Notes: a model not told the origin generated them from the sequence alone. DNA of 6,305 bases from Kiritimatiellia bacterium (GCA_018400335.1 JAGYMT010000114.1:1-6305); one strand, 5' to 3'. Shown: positions 1 to 6,282, counted from the stretch's first letter. Translations and numbers: made by a program.

Positions 1-231
1 ACTTTCAACGAAGTTGGCTAGACTTACGGACTGGATGCTGTAGTATTATAGTTTGACCGGCATCGAAATCAAACCCTTTATAACCGGTTCTTGTGTCGGA
101 CGGAACCCGCGCGCGGCGCGCGACCTGTGCAGTGGAGGCACTGTTAAAAGTTTTATGGTAAGCATGAAAAATGAACGGTGACAGCTCACCGCGCAAGGGG
201 AGGGCAATTAACCGTACACTTAACCGCCACC

Positions 232-295
232 CTTCGTCGGATACACTTAGACGATCAGCTTTTGCCGGTTAACGCATTTACGAGTAAGGAAGTCG
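232..295 (-). repeat. Left copy of a 64-bp dispersed element, inverted relative to the right copy
   Basis: The reverse complement of this stretch matches 6219-6282 at 58 of 64 positions with no gaps. The longest identical runs are CTTACTCGTAAATGCGT (17 bases) and AACCGGCAAAAGC (13 bases). It contains a perfect reverse-complement copy, at 236-249, of the 14-mer TAAGTGTATCCGAC found twice in tandem at the right end. The element does not encode a recognisable protein. It could be a miniature mobile element, a REP-like intergenic repeat or a recombination site; the sequence alone does not decide. Confidence 0.85.
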
Positions 296-348
296 GTTAA
301 GGGTATCCGAGTAAGCGTGGCGATTAAGAAGGCGTTTAAGTGTCTCGA
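296..348 (+). repeat. Degenerate AAGTGT-type units to the right of the left element
   Basis: Three degenerate units read on the + strand: TAAGGGTATCCGA at 298-310, TAAGCGTGGCGAT at 312-324 and TAAGTGTCTCGA at 337-348. They resemble the right-end units TAAGTGTATCCGAC and TAAGTGTGGCGAC with one to three differences each. Units on the other side of the left core (a weak one near 214-223 and a perfect one at 236-249) point the opposite way, so the left element is flanked by diverging units. Function is unknown. Confidence 0.6.
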
Positions 349-445
349 AAAACAGGGGGAGAATCGGTTGTTCGCTGCAATTCGCTAATCAATAGTTTAG
401 CTATGCAGACGATCGGATTTCTTACCAGAACCACACTGAACTGAC

Positions 446-450
446 GGAGG
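446..450 (+). promoter_or_regulatory. Ribosome binding site of methyltransferase 1
   Basis: GGAGG lies seven bases before the ATG at 458. It is the strongest Shine-Dalgarno match before any gene in the window and fixes the start of that gene. Confidence 0.8.
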
Positions 451-457
451 CGAACCT

Positions 458-1216
458 ATGACTGTTGCTCAAACAACGCCGCCGGCGCGTTTTCCCGAGA
501 CGGCCGATATAGAGACGTCGTCGAACGACTACGCTTCCCGGTTTGCCGGCGCAACGGGGACATGGATGCTGGGCGTGCAGGAGAAGATCGCCCTGGAGAA
601 GCTGAAGTCGGGCGGCGTTTCCACCATCCTCGACGTGGGCGGCGGGCACGGGCAGCTCGCCGCGCCGCTCTGTCGGGCCGGCTTCGATGTGACGGTGCTC
701 GGGAGCGATGAGTCGTGCCGCGCGAGGATTGATGAACTGGTCGGGAGCGGACGCTGCCCGTTCGTTGTAGGCAATGTCATCGAGCTGCCGTTCGATGACC
801 GCGGTTTCGACGCCGCCATCAGCTTCCGTCTGTTGACCCACTGTTCGCGCTGGCCGGAGCTGGTGAAGGAGCTCTGCCGGGTTGCTCGAAAATCGGTGGT
901 GGTGGATTATCCCACCAGCGAGAGTCTCAATGTGATCGCGCCGGCGCTGTTCGGCGCGAAGAAGCGGTTGGAGGGCAATACGCGAACATGGAGGCTTTTC
1001 AGGCATGCGGAAGTCATCGAGGAGTTCGCGCGGCATGGATTTGAAGCAAGGAGCAGGACGGGCCAGTTCTTCCTGCCCATGGTGCTGCACCGCGCGTTGA
1101 AAAGCGCGCCGCTTTCCGCGGGACTGGAAGGCATGTGCCGGGCGCTCGGCCTTTCGCGTCTGTGGGGGTCGCCGGTGATCATCGAGATGGCGCGCAAAGA
1201 GCAGCCGAAGCCGTAA
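458..1216 (+). CDS. Class I SAM-dependent methyltransferase (Methyltransf_11-like)
   Basis: This 252-residue soluble protein is predicted to transfer a methyl group from S-adenosylmethionine to an unidentified small acceptor. The Rossmann core is readable. Motif I is ILDVGGGHG at residues 57-65, followed by a second strand ending VLGSDES near 80-86 where the acidic residue would bind the SAM ribose. Next comes FVVGNVIELPFDDRGFDAA at about 102-120, the usual adenine-side loop and fourth strand of the UbiE/Methyltransf_11 group. The N-terminal segment with YASRF near residue 25 is typical of methyltransferases in polysaccharide or secondary-metabolite clusters. There is no signal peptide or membrane segment. 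A GGAGG seven bases upstream supports the ATG. The gene is separated from the next by a 145-base spacer with tandem repeats, so it may be its own transcription unit. The family is secure; the substrate is not identifiable. Confidence 0.85.
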   Translation: MTVAQTTPPARFPETADIETSSNDYASRFAGATGTWMLGVQEKIALEKLKSGGVSTILDVGGGHGQLAAPLCRAGFDVTVLGSDESCRARIDELVGSGRCPFVVGNVIELPFDDRGFDAAISFRLLTHCSRWPELVKELCRVARKSVVVDYPTSESLNVIAPALFGAKKRLEGNTRTWRLFRHAEVIEEFARHGFEARSRTGQFFLPMVLHRALKSAPLSAGLEGMCRALGLSRLWGSPVIIEMARKEQPKP

Positions 1217-1257
1217 CTTCTCAAAAAGTCCCTGTTCGCGTCGGACTAGATGGAATC

Positions 1258-1324
1258 GACGAAGTGAATCGATTAAGTGTAACCGAGTAAGTGTGGGGAC
1301 GAAGTGTGGGGATGAAGTGTGGGC
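1258..1324 (+). repeat. Tandem array of 13-14 bp AAGTGT units
   Basis: Five consecutive units are visible: GACGAAGTGAATC (1258-1270, degenerate), GATTAAGTGTAACC (1271-1284), GAGTAAGTGTGGGG (1285-1298), ACGAAGTGTGGGG (1299-1311) and ATGAAGTGTGGGC (1312-1324). The constant part is AAGTGT and the following four bases vary. The units share orientation with the TAAGTGT units at the right end of the window, but the 64-bp core is absent here. The array fills the spacer between methyltransferase 1 and the membrane-protein gene and ends 37 bases before that gene's ATG, where it could influence expression. The spacing near 13-14 bp is too short for a CRISPR. Confidence 0.8.
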
Positions 1325-1361
1325 AGGCGTAGACTCTTAGTCGTCACCGGACTAAACAGAA

Positions 1362-3935
1362 ATGAAAACCATAAAGAAGACTGCGATCTCCTTTCTTGCG
1401 ACACTTGTGCTGTGGATGCTGTTTTCCTGGCCGCTTCCGAAATATCTCTTCTCCGGCGTTCCATCCTTGGCCCACCCGTCCTCGGTTGACGTGCAGGTGA
1501 TGACTGCTGGCGACCACCTGCAGTTCATGTATCACTGCCGGCTCGTCGGCGATATGCTGGCGGGGCGGGTGCCGTGGTTTCACAACCTCTACGAGTTCAA
1601 CACGGGCGATGACGGCGAGCGCTTCCAGGTGGAACCCTACTACGTTCCTTTTTCGATCATATATGCGCTAGGCGCCTGGATGGGCGGGGCGGCGTTTGGC
1701 TGGAACCTGACCGGATTCCTGTCCCTTTGGCTGACCTTCCTGTTCACTTGGCTGCTTGCGGCCAGGTATGCCTCGTCCGACTGGATTGCCTGTTGCGCCG
1801 CGGCGGTTTCCATAGCGCTGCCGTACCGCTGGATATCCCTGCTCGGCGGCAGTCCCACCGGCTTCGCCATGATGTGGGCGCCCATGGCTCTGCTTGGGAT
1901 TGATATGGCGGTGCGCGAGGAGCGAGTGCGGGGCGGATTTCTCGCCGGCGTGGCGATACTTTTCGCTTCGTGGACCGATATGCACGTCTTCTTCTTCACC
2001 GCGCTTGCCCTGCCGCCGTGGTGTGCCGTGGCGCTGCTCCGCCGCGGGCCGCCCGGCAAGTCGTGGCCGGCGGCCGCGCGCGGCGTTTTTTTCGCGCTAT
2101 TGCCGGCGGTCGCGCTTGCGGTCGCGGCGGTGCTGGCGCCGCGCCTGATGCAGTGGCTGACCTCGCTCAAGACGGGGCTCGCCCCGGCGGCTGATATGGT
2201 AGCAACGCGGACGCTCGACGAAGTGGGGCTCTATTCACCAGGCTGGCAGGGTCTATTCACGTGGCACGAGCTCAGGAGGTGGGGGGAGATCTATGCCGGA
2301 TTCTCGGCCCTGGCGATCCTTCTCGCGGGCGGACTGACGCTGGCGGTCTCGGCGGTTCGCGACTGGCGGAAGAACCGGCGCGTGTTCGCTGTCCTCCTTG
2401 CGCTGCTGCTGGGCATGATTTTGATAGTCTTCCTGGCGCTGGGCACAAACGGGCCGTGGGACGCCCTGTTCCTTCGCGCATGCCGCAAGTTTATTCCGCC
2501 GTACGGGATGATACGGCAGACTTTGAAGATATACTGCCTGATGCCATCGTTCCTTTCCGTCCTGCTTGCATTGAGCCTGTCGGCGCTGACGGGTCTGCTC
2601 CGGGCCGGCGCGCTGCGCGCGATGGCGGCGGGCCTTTGCTCTCTGCTCGTGGTCGCGGAATACGGGGTGAGGATTCATCCGCACATCTGCCTGCTTGAAG
2701 AGAAGCAGAGCGCATACGATGCGGCTGTCGCGAGGGCGGAGGAGACCGGGGCGCCGGCGCGCGCGCTGATTATTCCCCTCTGGCCGGGCGATTCGCACTT
2801 CGCCTCGGTCTACCAGCATTACGCGGCCGTGCACCGCTTGCGGATGCTCAACGGCTACACGCCGTTCGTCAAGCGCGACTATTTCGACAACATTTTTCTC
2901 CGGTTCGAGAGCGTTAACGAGGGGTATCTATCTGACGAACAGGCGGACGCTCTCCTTGAGATGGGTGTGGGGGCAGTGATCGTTCATGAGGACCTCTTCC
3001 CGGAGAAGGTCAGCCCGTTCCCCGTCACCTTCACCCTCAGACAGCTCATGAACAATCCGCGTCTTGCGCTGCTGGAGCAGGACGGAAGTGTCTGGGCCTT
3101 CGAGATACTTACCGGGCCGGTCGAGAAAACGGAGATGGCGGATTGGAGGATTTTCGGATCGGCGCGGAGGTGGGAGGCGGAATCCTGTTGCGGCGTTAAC
3201 GCGGCCGCGCGTCAGGATCCCCGGGCACATGGCGGAGCTTTTGTGAGGCTCGAGGAGCGGGGCGCCCGCATTTCATCCGGGGTGCAGGAGTTGGGCGGAG
3301 CGGACGACATTAAGTGGATGGTTCGCGTGCGCGGCGAAGGCGCGCTTGCCGCAGAGCAGGCACGCGGCGCAAGCATAGCGGCGCGGCTGGATATCTCGGT
3401 CCGATCCGCGGACTGGACCTGGCTGACAATTCCGGTGGAGGAGCATGAAACCTACGAGCCTCGCTCTATTTCTATTGAATTGATCAAGGGAGTTCTGGAC
3501 GTTGATACAATCCTTATCGTTGCCGGGGAGTGGGGCTCGCCGGAGCCCGGCCACGAATTGAGGGTGCCGGCGCCGGCTTTCTTTCACGCCGGCTATATCA
3601 ACAGGGTGCGCAACAGCGTGGCGCTTGAAAAGGACCGCCACGCCAATGTGTTCGTGTTCTATGGCCCCAAACTGCCGCTGGAAAAGGGCATCTATGAAGT
3701 CGAGCTTGTTTTCCGGACGGATGCGCCCGCCGGAACGCCGCTCGGATGGTTCAATGTGCGGCGCAGGACGGACGATCCGGAGCGGCGGAACGAGGTCATA
3801 TCCGGCGCGCGCGCCGTCGCGACGCTCAATCACCCGGAGAATCTGGTGGTCAACGTGGAATTCGTACTGTTTAGAAACGCGGACGTGGAAATTGACGAGG
3901 TGGTTTTCCGCAGGCTGGAGCGGGGGCGTCCGTGA
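1362..3935 (+). CDS. Large polytopic membrane protein, GT-C/YfhO-like, with beta-rich C-terminal domains
   Basis: This 857-residue inner-membrane protein probably acts as a lipid-linked-sugar-dependent glycosyltransferase or related surface-polysaccharide protein. About eleven hydrophobic segments lie between residues 7 and 433, the first starting directly after MKTIKK, which supports this ATG although no good Shine-Dalgarno precedes it. The first large loop carries GDHLQFMYH at 50-58 and a conserved-looking acidic NTGDDGE at 80-86, placed like the acidic catalytic loop of GT-C enzymes. PPYGMIRQTLKI at 379-390 before a membrane helix, YQHYAAVHRLRMLNGYTPF at 484-502 and LLEMGVGAVIVHED at 531-544 match the layout of YfhO-like and similar uncharacterised membrane proteins. 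From about 600 the chain is soluble and beta-rich. A CBM6/35-like start (WEAES at 604-608, GGAFVRLEERGARIS at 624-638) is followed by a second sandwich-like stretch near 735-855. GT-C assignment is by pattern only; specificity is unknown. Confidence 0.7.
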   Translation: MKTIKKTAISFLATLVLWMLFSWPLPKYLFSGVPSLAHPSSVDVQVMTAGDHLQFMYHCRLVGDMLAGRVPWFHNLYEFNTGDDGERFQVEPYYVPFSIIYALGAWMGGAAFGWNLTGFLSLWLTFLFTWLLAARYASSDWIACCAAAVSIALPYRWISLLGGSPTGFAMMWAPMALLGIDMAVREERVRGGFLAGVAILFASWTDMHVFFFTALALPPWCAVALLRRGPPGKSWPAAARGVFFALLPAVALAVAAVLAPRLMQWLTSLKTGLAPAADMVATRTLDEVGLYSPGWQGLFTWHELRRWGEIYAGFSALAILLAGGLTLAVSAVRDWRKNRRVFAVLLALLLGMILIVFLALGTNGPWDALFLRACRKFIPPYGMIRQTLKIYCLMPSFLSVLLALSLSALTGLLRAGALRAMAAGLCSLLVVAEYGVRIHPHICLLEEKQSAYDAAVARAEETGAPARALIIPLWPGDSHFASVYQHYAAVHRLRMLNGYTPFVKRDYFDNIFLRFESVNEGYLSDEQADALLEMGVGAVIVHEDLFPEKVSPFPVTFTLRQLMNNPRLALLEQDGSVWAFEILTGPVEKTEMADWRIFGSARRWEAESCCGVNAAARQDPRAHGGAFVRLEERGARISSGVQELGGADDIKWMVRVRGEGALAAEQARGASIAARLDISVRSADWTWLTIPVEEHETYEPRSISIELIKGVLDVDTILIVAGEWGSPEPGHELRVPAPAFFHAGYINRVRNSVALEKDRHANVFVFYGPKLPLEKGIYEVELVFRTDAPAGTPLGWFNVRRRTDDPERRNEVISGARAVATLNHPENLVVNVEFVLFRNADVEIDEVVFRRLERGRP

Positions 3936-3992
3936 TCTCCGGCCTGACTAATGGAACGGTCGTGAACATTCAACCTTATGGAAATTGCCGGC

Positions 3993-4020
3993 TTGCAAGA
4001 TCATCCGGATCCTGTATAAG
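3993..4020 (+). promoter_or_regulatory. Possible sigma70-type promoter before methyltransferase 2
   Basis: TTGCAA at 3993-3998 (four of six to the -35 consensus) and TATAAG at 4015-4020 (five of six to the -10 consensus) are separated by 16 bases. They lie in the only sizeable spacer between the last three genes, about 60 bases before the likely start codon. The match is by eye and could be chance in DNA of this composition. Confidence 0.3.
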
Positions 4021-4082
4021 GATGACATGTTGTATGGTTTTTGCGCGGGAGTGACAATGCCGGCGGAAAGCATGGCGAGTTG

Positions 4083-4844
4083 ATGATGATTCGACATTTC
4101 ATAAAGAACATTATTCTTCGGTTCGTTGCGCCGCCCGTTGCCGCGGCGCCCGGGGAGTTGAGCAGGGAAGGTGTGGCTGCCCGATATCTCGAAGGGGACG
4201 GAATCGAGATCGGCGCGCTGCACATGCCGCTTCCGGCGCCGCCCCGTGCCAGGGTGAAATATCTCGATCGGATGACTGGGTCAGACCTGCGGAAGCATTA
4301 CCCGGAGCTGGCCGGTCTGCCTCTCGTGCATGTTGATGTTGTTGATAACGGCGAGAAGCTTTTCACGGTGGCTGATGCCTCGCTCGATTTTGTGATTGCC
4401 AATCATTTTCTCGAACACTGCCAGAATCCGCTGGACGCGGTTTCGAACATGCTCAGGGTTTTAAAGGAGGGCGGAGTCCTCTTCATGGCTGTCCCCGACA
4501 AGAGATTCACCTTTGACAGCAGGCGCCCCGTTACGGAGATCGAGCACCTGGCCCGTGATTATAGGGACGGGCCGGAATGGTCGCGGAAGCCGGCGTTCGT
4601 TGAGTATGTCAGGTGCGTTGACGGCGTCGAGGACGAGTCCGAGGCGACTGCGCGCGTGGAGCGCTACATGACCATGGATTACTCGATTCACTACCATGCG
4701 TGGACCGAGTTTGAAATGCTCGAGATGCTCGTGTTCCTGAAAAAGAAACTTGCCGTTTCCTTCGACGTTGAGCTGGTCTTCACGCACGATGTGGAGATCA
4801 TCATGATCATGCGCAAGAAGGCGGACAGCTCGAATTCCCGGTAG
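4083..4844 (+). CDS. SAM-dependent methyltransferase of the type found beside glycosyltransferases
   Basis: This protein of about 253 residues is a predicted methyltransferase acting in surface-polysaccharide synthesis. The usual glycine-rich motif I is replaced by GIEIGALHMPL at 40-50, the form seen in a family frequently annotated in O-antigen and exopolysaccharide clusters. Other family marks follow: VKYLDRM at 58-64, HYPEL at 72-76, LDFVIANHFLEH at 101-112, MLRVLKEGGVLFMAVPDKR at 123-141, TFDSRRPVTEIEH at 143-155 and YSIHYHAWTEFEML at 200-213. The frame is open upstream to a TTG at 4041, but that extension would add 14 hydrophilic residues without support. I prefer the ATG at 4083 (ATG at 4086 is equally possible) with GGCGAG just upstream. 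The kinase-like gene follows after 27 bases, so the two are probably cotranscribed. The acceptor could be a sugar, a phosphosugar or a chain end; this cannot be read from the sequence. Confidence 0.8.
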   Translation: MMIRHFIKNIILRFVAPPVAAAPGELSREGVAARYLEGDGIEIGALHMPLPAPPRARVKYLDRMTGSDLRKHYPELAGLPLVHVDVVDNGEKLFTVADASLDFVIANHFLEHCQNPLDAVSNMLRVLKEGGVLFMAVPDKRFTFDSRRPVTEIEHLARDYRDGPEWSRKPAFVEYVRCVDGVEDESEATARVERYMTMDYSIHYHAWTEFEMLEMLVFLKKKLAVSFDVELVFTHDVEIIMIMRKKADSSNSR

Positions 4845-4860
4845 CGTTTGGACAAAATAC

Positions 4861-4865
4861 GGGAG
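4861..4865 (+). promoter_or_regulatory. Ribosome binding site that decides the start of the kinase-like gene
   Basis: GGGAG lies six bases before the ATG at 4872. The alternative in-frame TTG at 4848 has no Shine-Dalgarno sequence and would add only eight residues, so the ATG is the better start. Confidence 0.6.
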
Positions 4866-4871
4866 CATGCC

Positions 4872-5936
4872 ATGGATTGCATTTACGCCAAGTTGAGCAG
4901 GCGCAGGCTTCCGCCGTTCCAGGTGGAAACGACCGTTTGCCGCGACGACGGCAGGCTCGTGGTAGTCAAGAAGGCGCTTACAAGTGACGCGTCCGCGCAC
5001 ATAGCTGAAATTGCCAGGGCCTCATCCCTTGTGCGGGCAAATATCGTCGGCGACCGTGTGAAACTTCCCGCGGAGTCTTGTCCCGATGACTCATCAATTG
5101 TCTTTGAGTTTGTCGCCGGCCCGAGCCTTGATGGTCTTCTTTTTGACGCCTTTCTGGCGCGCGATGCGGAAAGGTTCAGAAAGATTGTTGATGATTACGC
5201 CGAACTCCTCTCGAATTCGTTCAGGACCGTGAGTGCACCCTCGCTGGATGAGCGGATGAAGCAGGCGTTCGGTCTCGATTCGGCGGACCGGTTGGAGGGG
5301 ATGGAGCCGTATTTCGCGCTCACGATGATAGACGCCGTGTTCGAGAATATTCTCGTGTGCGACGGCTCATTCTTCCTGATTGACAATGAATGGGTGTTTG
5401 AAGGCTCTCTGCCGACATCGTTCACCCTGTTCCGCGGCTTGTTCTATTTCTACAAGGTCAAGTATGCGGATTTTGACGTTGACGGACTCGTTTCTTTTGA
5501 TTCCGAGATGGAGCGGCACGGCTTGAGTCGTGAGCGAATCGAGCTGTTCAGGAGCATGGATGACAGCTTCCAAAAACACGTGTCGGGGGAGAGGGAACGT
5601 TATGATTTCGTAGCGCGTTACGCCAGACAGAGGTATTCCGTGCCCGTTCTGGAGCAGACCATAGCGCACCAGCGCGATGTGATAGGCGAGATGCACGGGC
5701 AGGTTGTTCACCTGCGGGATGTTGTTCGGGACCGCGAGCAGCTTATTCGGTCCAAGGACGGCTTGATCTCGGAGATGGACCGGCTGATCAGGGAGAAAGA
5801 TAAGTTGATTGCCGAGATGGTCAACTCGCGCGGATGGCAGTTCGTGCAGGCGGCAACAGGGGCATTCAATCGCGTGTGTCCGCCGGGCACTTTTCGAAGG
5901 CGTATCGTCGCGCGGATATTGAAAGTCTCGGCATGA
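4872..5936 (+). CDS. Kinase-like domain protein with C-terminal heptad coiled coil (polysaccharide locus)
   Basis: This protein of 354 residues has an atypical kinase-fold domain (about 15-255) and a long helical tail. Kinase-like marks include RLVVVKK with a candidate ATP-binding lysine at 33 or 34, a candidate helix-C glutamate at 46, and a hinge-like FEFVAGPSLDGLL at 78-90. IDAVFENIL at 153-161 has the catalytic-loop spacing Asp154/Asn159 (as in D-x4-N), and LIDNEW at 169-174 places Asp171 at the metal-binding position. No glycine-rich loop is evident. Residues about 260-317 form a coiled coil in which 271, 278, 285, 292, 299, 306 and 313 are all Ile or Val. It ends in SRGWQF and a basic PPGTFRRRIVARIL segment (337-350), a tail often seen in glycosyltransferase-cluster proteins and possibly membrane-touching. 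With methyltransferase 2 just upstream, it resembles the kinase and ruler part of WbdD. It could instead be a pseudokinase scaffold or a small-molecule phosphotransferase. Confidence 0.65.
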   Translation: MDCIYAKLSRRRLPPFQVETTVCRDDGRLVVVKKALTSDASAHIAEIARASSLVRANIVGDRVKLPAESCPDDSSIVFEFVAGPSLDGLLFDAFLARDAERFRKIVDDYAELLSNSFRTVSAPSLDERMKQAFGLDSADRLEGMEPYFALTMIDAVFENILVCDGSFFLIDNEWVFEGSLPTSFTLFRGLFYFYKVKYADFDVDGLVSFDSEMERHGLSRERIELFRSMDDSFQKHVSGERERYDFVARYARQRYSVPVLEQTIAHQRDVIGEMHGQVVHLRDVVRDREQLIRSKDGLISEMDRLIREKDKLIAEMVNSRGWQFVQAATGAFNRVCPPGTFRRRIVARILKVSA

Positions 5937-5938
5937 AA

Positions 5939-5960
5939 AGGGGATGTGTCATTTCCCCCT
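5939..5960 (+). terminator. Possible hairpin directly after the kinase-like gene
   Basis: Just after the stop codon, AGGGG at 5939-5943 can pair with CCCCT at 5956-5960. An alternative register pairs GGGGA with TCCCC and adds an inner TG/CA pair. No T-run follows (the next bases are GATGATGTCC), so it is not a classical intrinsic terminator. It may be a transcript-end stabilising hairpin or chance. Confidence 0.25.
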
Positions 5961-6132
5961 GATGATGTCCGTGTGAATTCAGCAATTCTCATTCCTCCAA
6001 CCTTCTCGTTGCACCTGCTCTCGCCGCACTCGTAGACGCAGAGAATCGAGCCGTTCGATCCGGCGCTTCGACAAGAGCCGGAATCCGGTAGGTGTTATAG
6101 CCATCCCGGCCGCCAACAAATATGGGTCTTCC
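5944..6132 (-). pseudogene. Frame-broken fragment of a GH33-type sialidase (BNR family)
   Basis: Read on the - strand from 6132, the sequence gives GRPIFVGGRDGYNTYRIPAL, then VEAPD ending at 6058. This is the N-terminal signature of exo-alpha-sialidases, including the RIP motif whose arginine contacts the sialic-acid carboxylate. The frame then shifts: from 6055 the sensible reading is NGSILCVYECGESRCNEKVGG, matching the place where sialidases have a GTLLAF-EGR segment. It continues to TSSGGNDTSP near 5945, roughly where the first Asp box (S-x-D-x-G-x-T-W) would lie. The original frame stops at 5989. The change equals one missing or two extra bases near 6056-6058. Only about 60 residues of a family usually above 350 are present, with no signal peptide, so this is a relic, not a gene. 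Its upstream side runs into the right-hand repeat. Confidence 0.6.
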
Positions 6133-6167
6133 GCGGAATCTGTGGGTAGACTTGATCTCTTGTGGAT

Positions 6168-6200
6168 GCTTGAACCGACAATCGCCGCATCGGTGGAAGC
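6168..6200. other. Imperfect inverted repeat next to the right-hand element
   Basis: GCTT at 6168-6171 and ACCGA at 6174-6178 can pair with AAGC at 6197-6200 and TCGGT at 6190-6194, leaving a two-base mismatch and an 11-base loop. It lies between the sialidase relic and the right repeat. It may be an end structure of the repeat element or chance. Confidence 0.3.
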
Positions 6201-6208
6201 AGGTCGGG

Positions 6209-6222
6209 TAAGGGTATCCGAC
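6209..6222 (+). repeat. Single AAGTGT-type unit before the right core
   Basis: TAAGGGTATCCGAC differs at one base from the 14-mer TAAGTGTATCCGAC repeated further right. The same GGG variant occurs beside the left element at 298-310, but there it lies in the opposite orientation relative to the core. Confidence 0.6.
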
Positions 6223-6282
6223 TTACTTACTCGTAAATGCGTGAACCGGCAAAAGCGGTTCGTTTAAGTGTATCCGACTAAG
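6219..6282 (+). repeat. Right copy of the 64-bp dispersed element
   Basis: It matches the reverse complement of 232-295 at 58 of 64 positions without gaps. This copy can form a hairpin: GAACCG at 6243-6248 pairs with CGGTTC at 6256-6261 around the loop GCAAAAG, with a further TAAA/TTTA pairing outside. The left copy has lost most of this pairing. No open frame of note crosses it. Confidence 0.85.

Larger units (their letters stand above)
1..457. other. Gene-free left region: unassigned DNA followed by a repeat block
   Basis: I find no supportable gene here. Bases 1-210 hold only short open frames on either strand, none with a recognisable protein family or a ribosome binding site. They include a GC-rich palindromic stretch near 109-122. 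A TTGACC at 53-58 and a TATAAC at 79-84 resemble promoter hexamers, but the 20-base spacer is too long to be convincing. Bases about 211-348 belong to a short-repeat family described separately. Bases 350-445 are the immediate upstream region of the first methyltransferase and should contain its promoter, but I see no clear pair of promoter hexamers. Confidence 0.6.

Noticed and set aside
5..196. 63-codon open frame on the - strand
   Set aside because: No recognisable family, no ribosome binding site, and it lies in repeat-bearing intergenic DNA. The frame length is expected by chance.
1..457. Transposase or insertion sequence associated with the repeats
   Set aside because: No transposase motif is readable in any frame here or in 5937-6305. 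Any enzyme moving the element would have to be elsewhere.
1227..1247. Terminator after methyltransferase 1 (AGTCC/GGACT)
   Set aside because: The stem is only five pairs with an 11-base loop and no T-run, so it is not distinguishable from chance.
1258..1324. CRISPR array
   Set aside because: The units are 13-14 bp and contiguous, with no unique spacers of 30 bp or more and no cas genes.
2253..2834. Long - strand open frame inside the membrane-protein gene
   Set aside because: It is antisense to a convincing gene with a membrane-protein pattern and has the Arg/Gln/Pro-rich composition typical of shadow frames in GC-rich DNA. The same applies to the - strand frames at 422-1090, 1640-2170, 3273-3833 and 4461-5000.
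4041..4082. TTG start for methyltransferase 2
   Set aside because: The added 14 residues are hydrophilic and lack a ribosome binding site. The ATG at 4083 or 4086 begins a sensible N-terminus.
5708..5992. 94-codon - strand open frame overlapping the end of the kinase-like gene
   Set aside because: Only its first 15 or so residues fit the sialidase relic. The rest is antisense to a supported gene and resembles nothing.
6133..6222. Cysteine-rich stretch (C-x3-C-x2-C) upstream of the sialidase relic on the - strand, possibly a zinc-binding domain
   Set aside because: It is an open extension of a broken frame that runs into the repeat. No start codon, family match or complete metal-binding set is visible.
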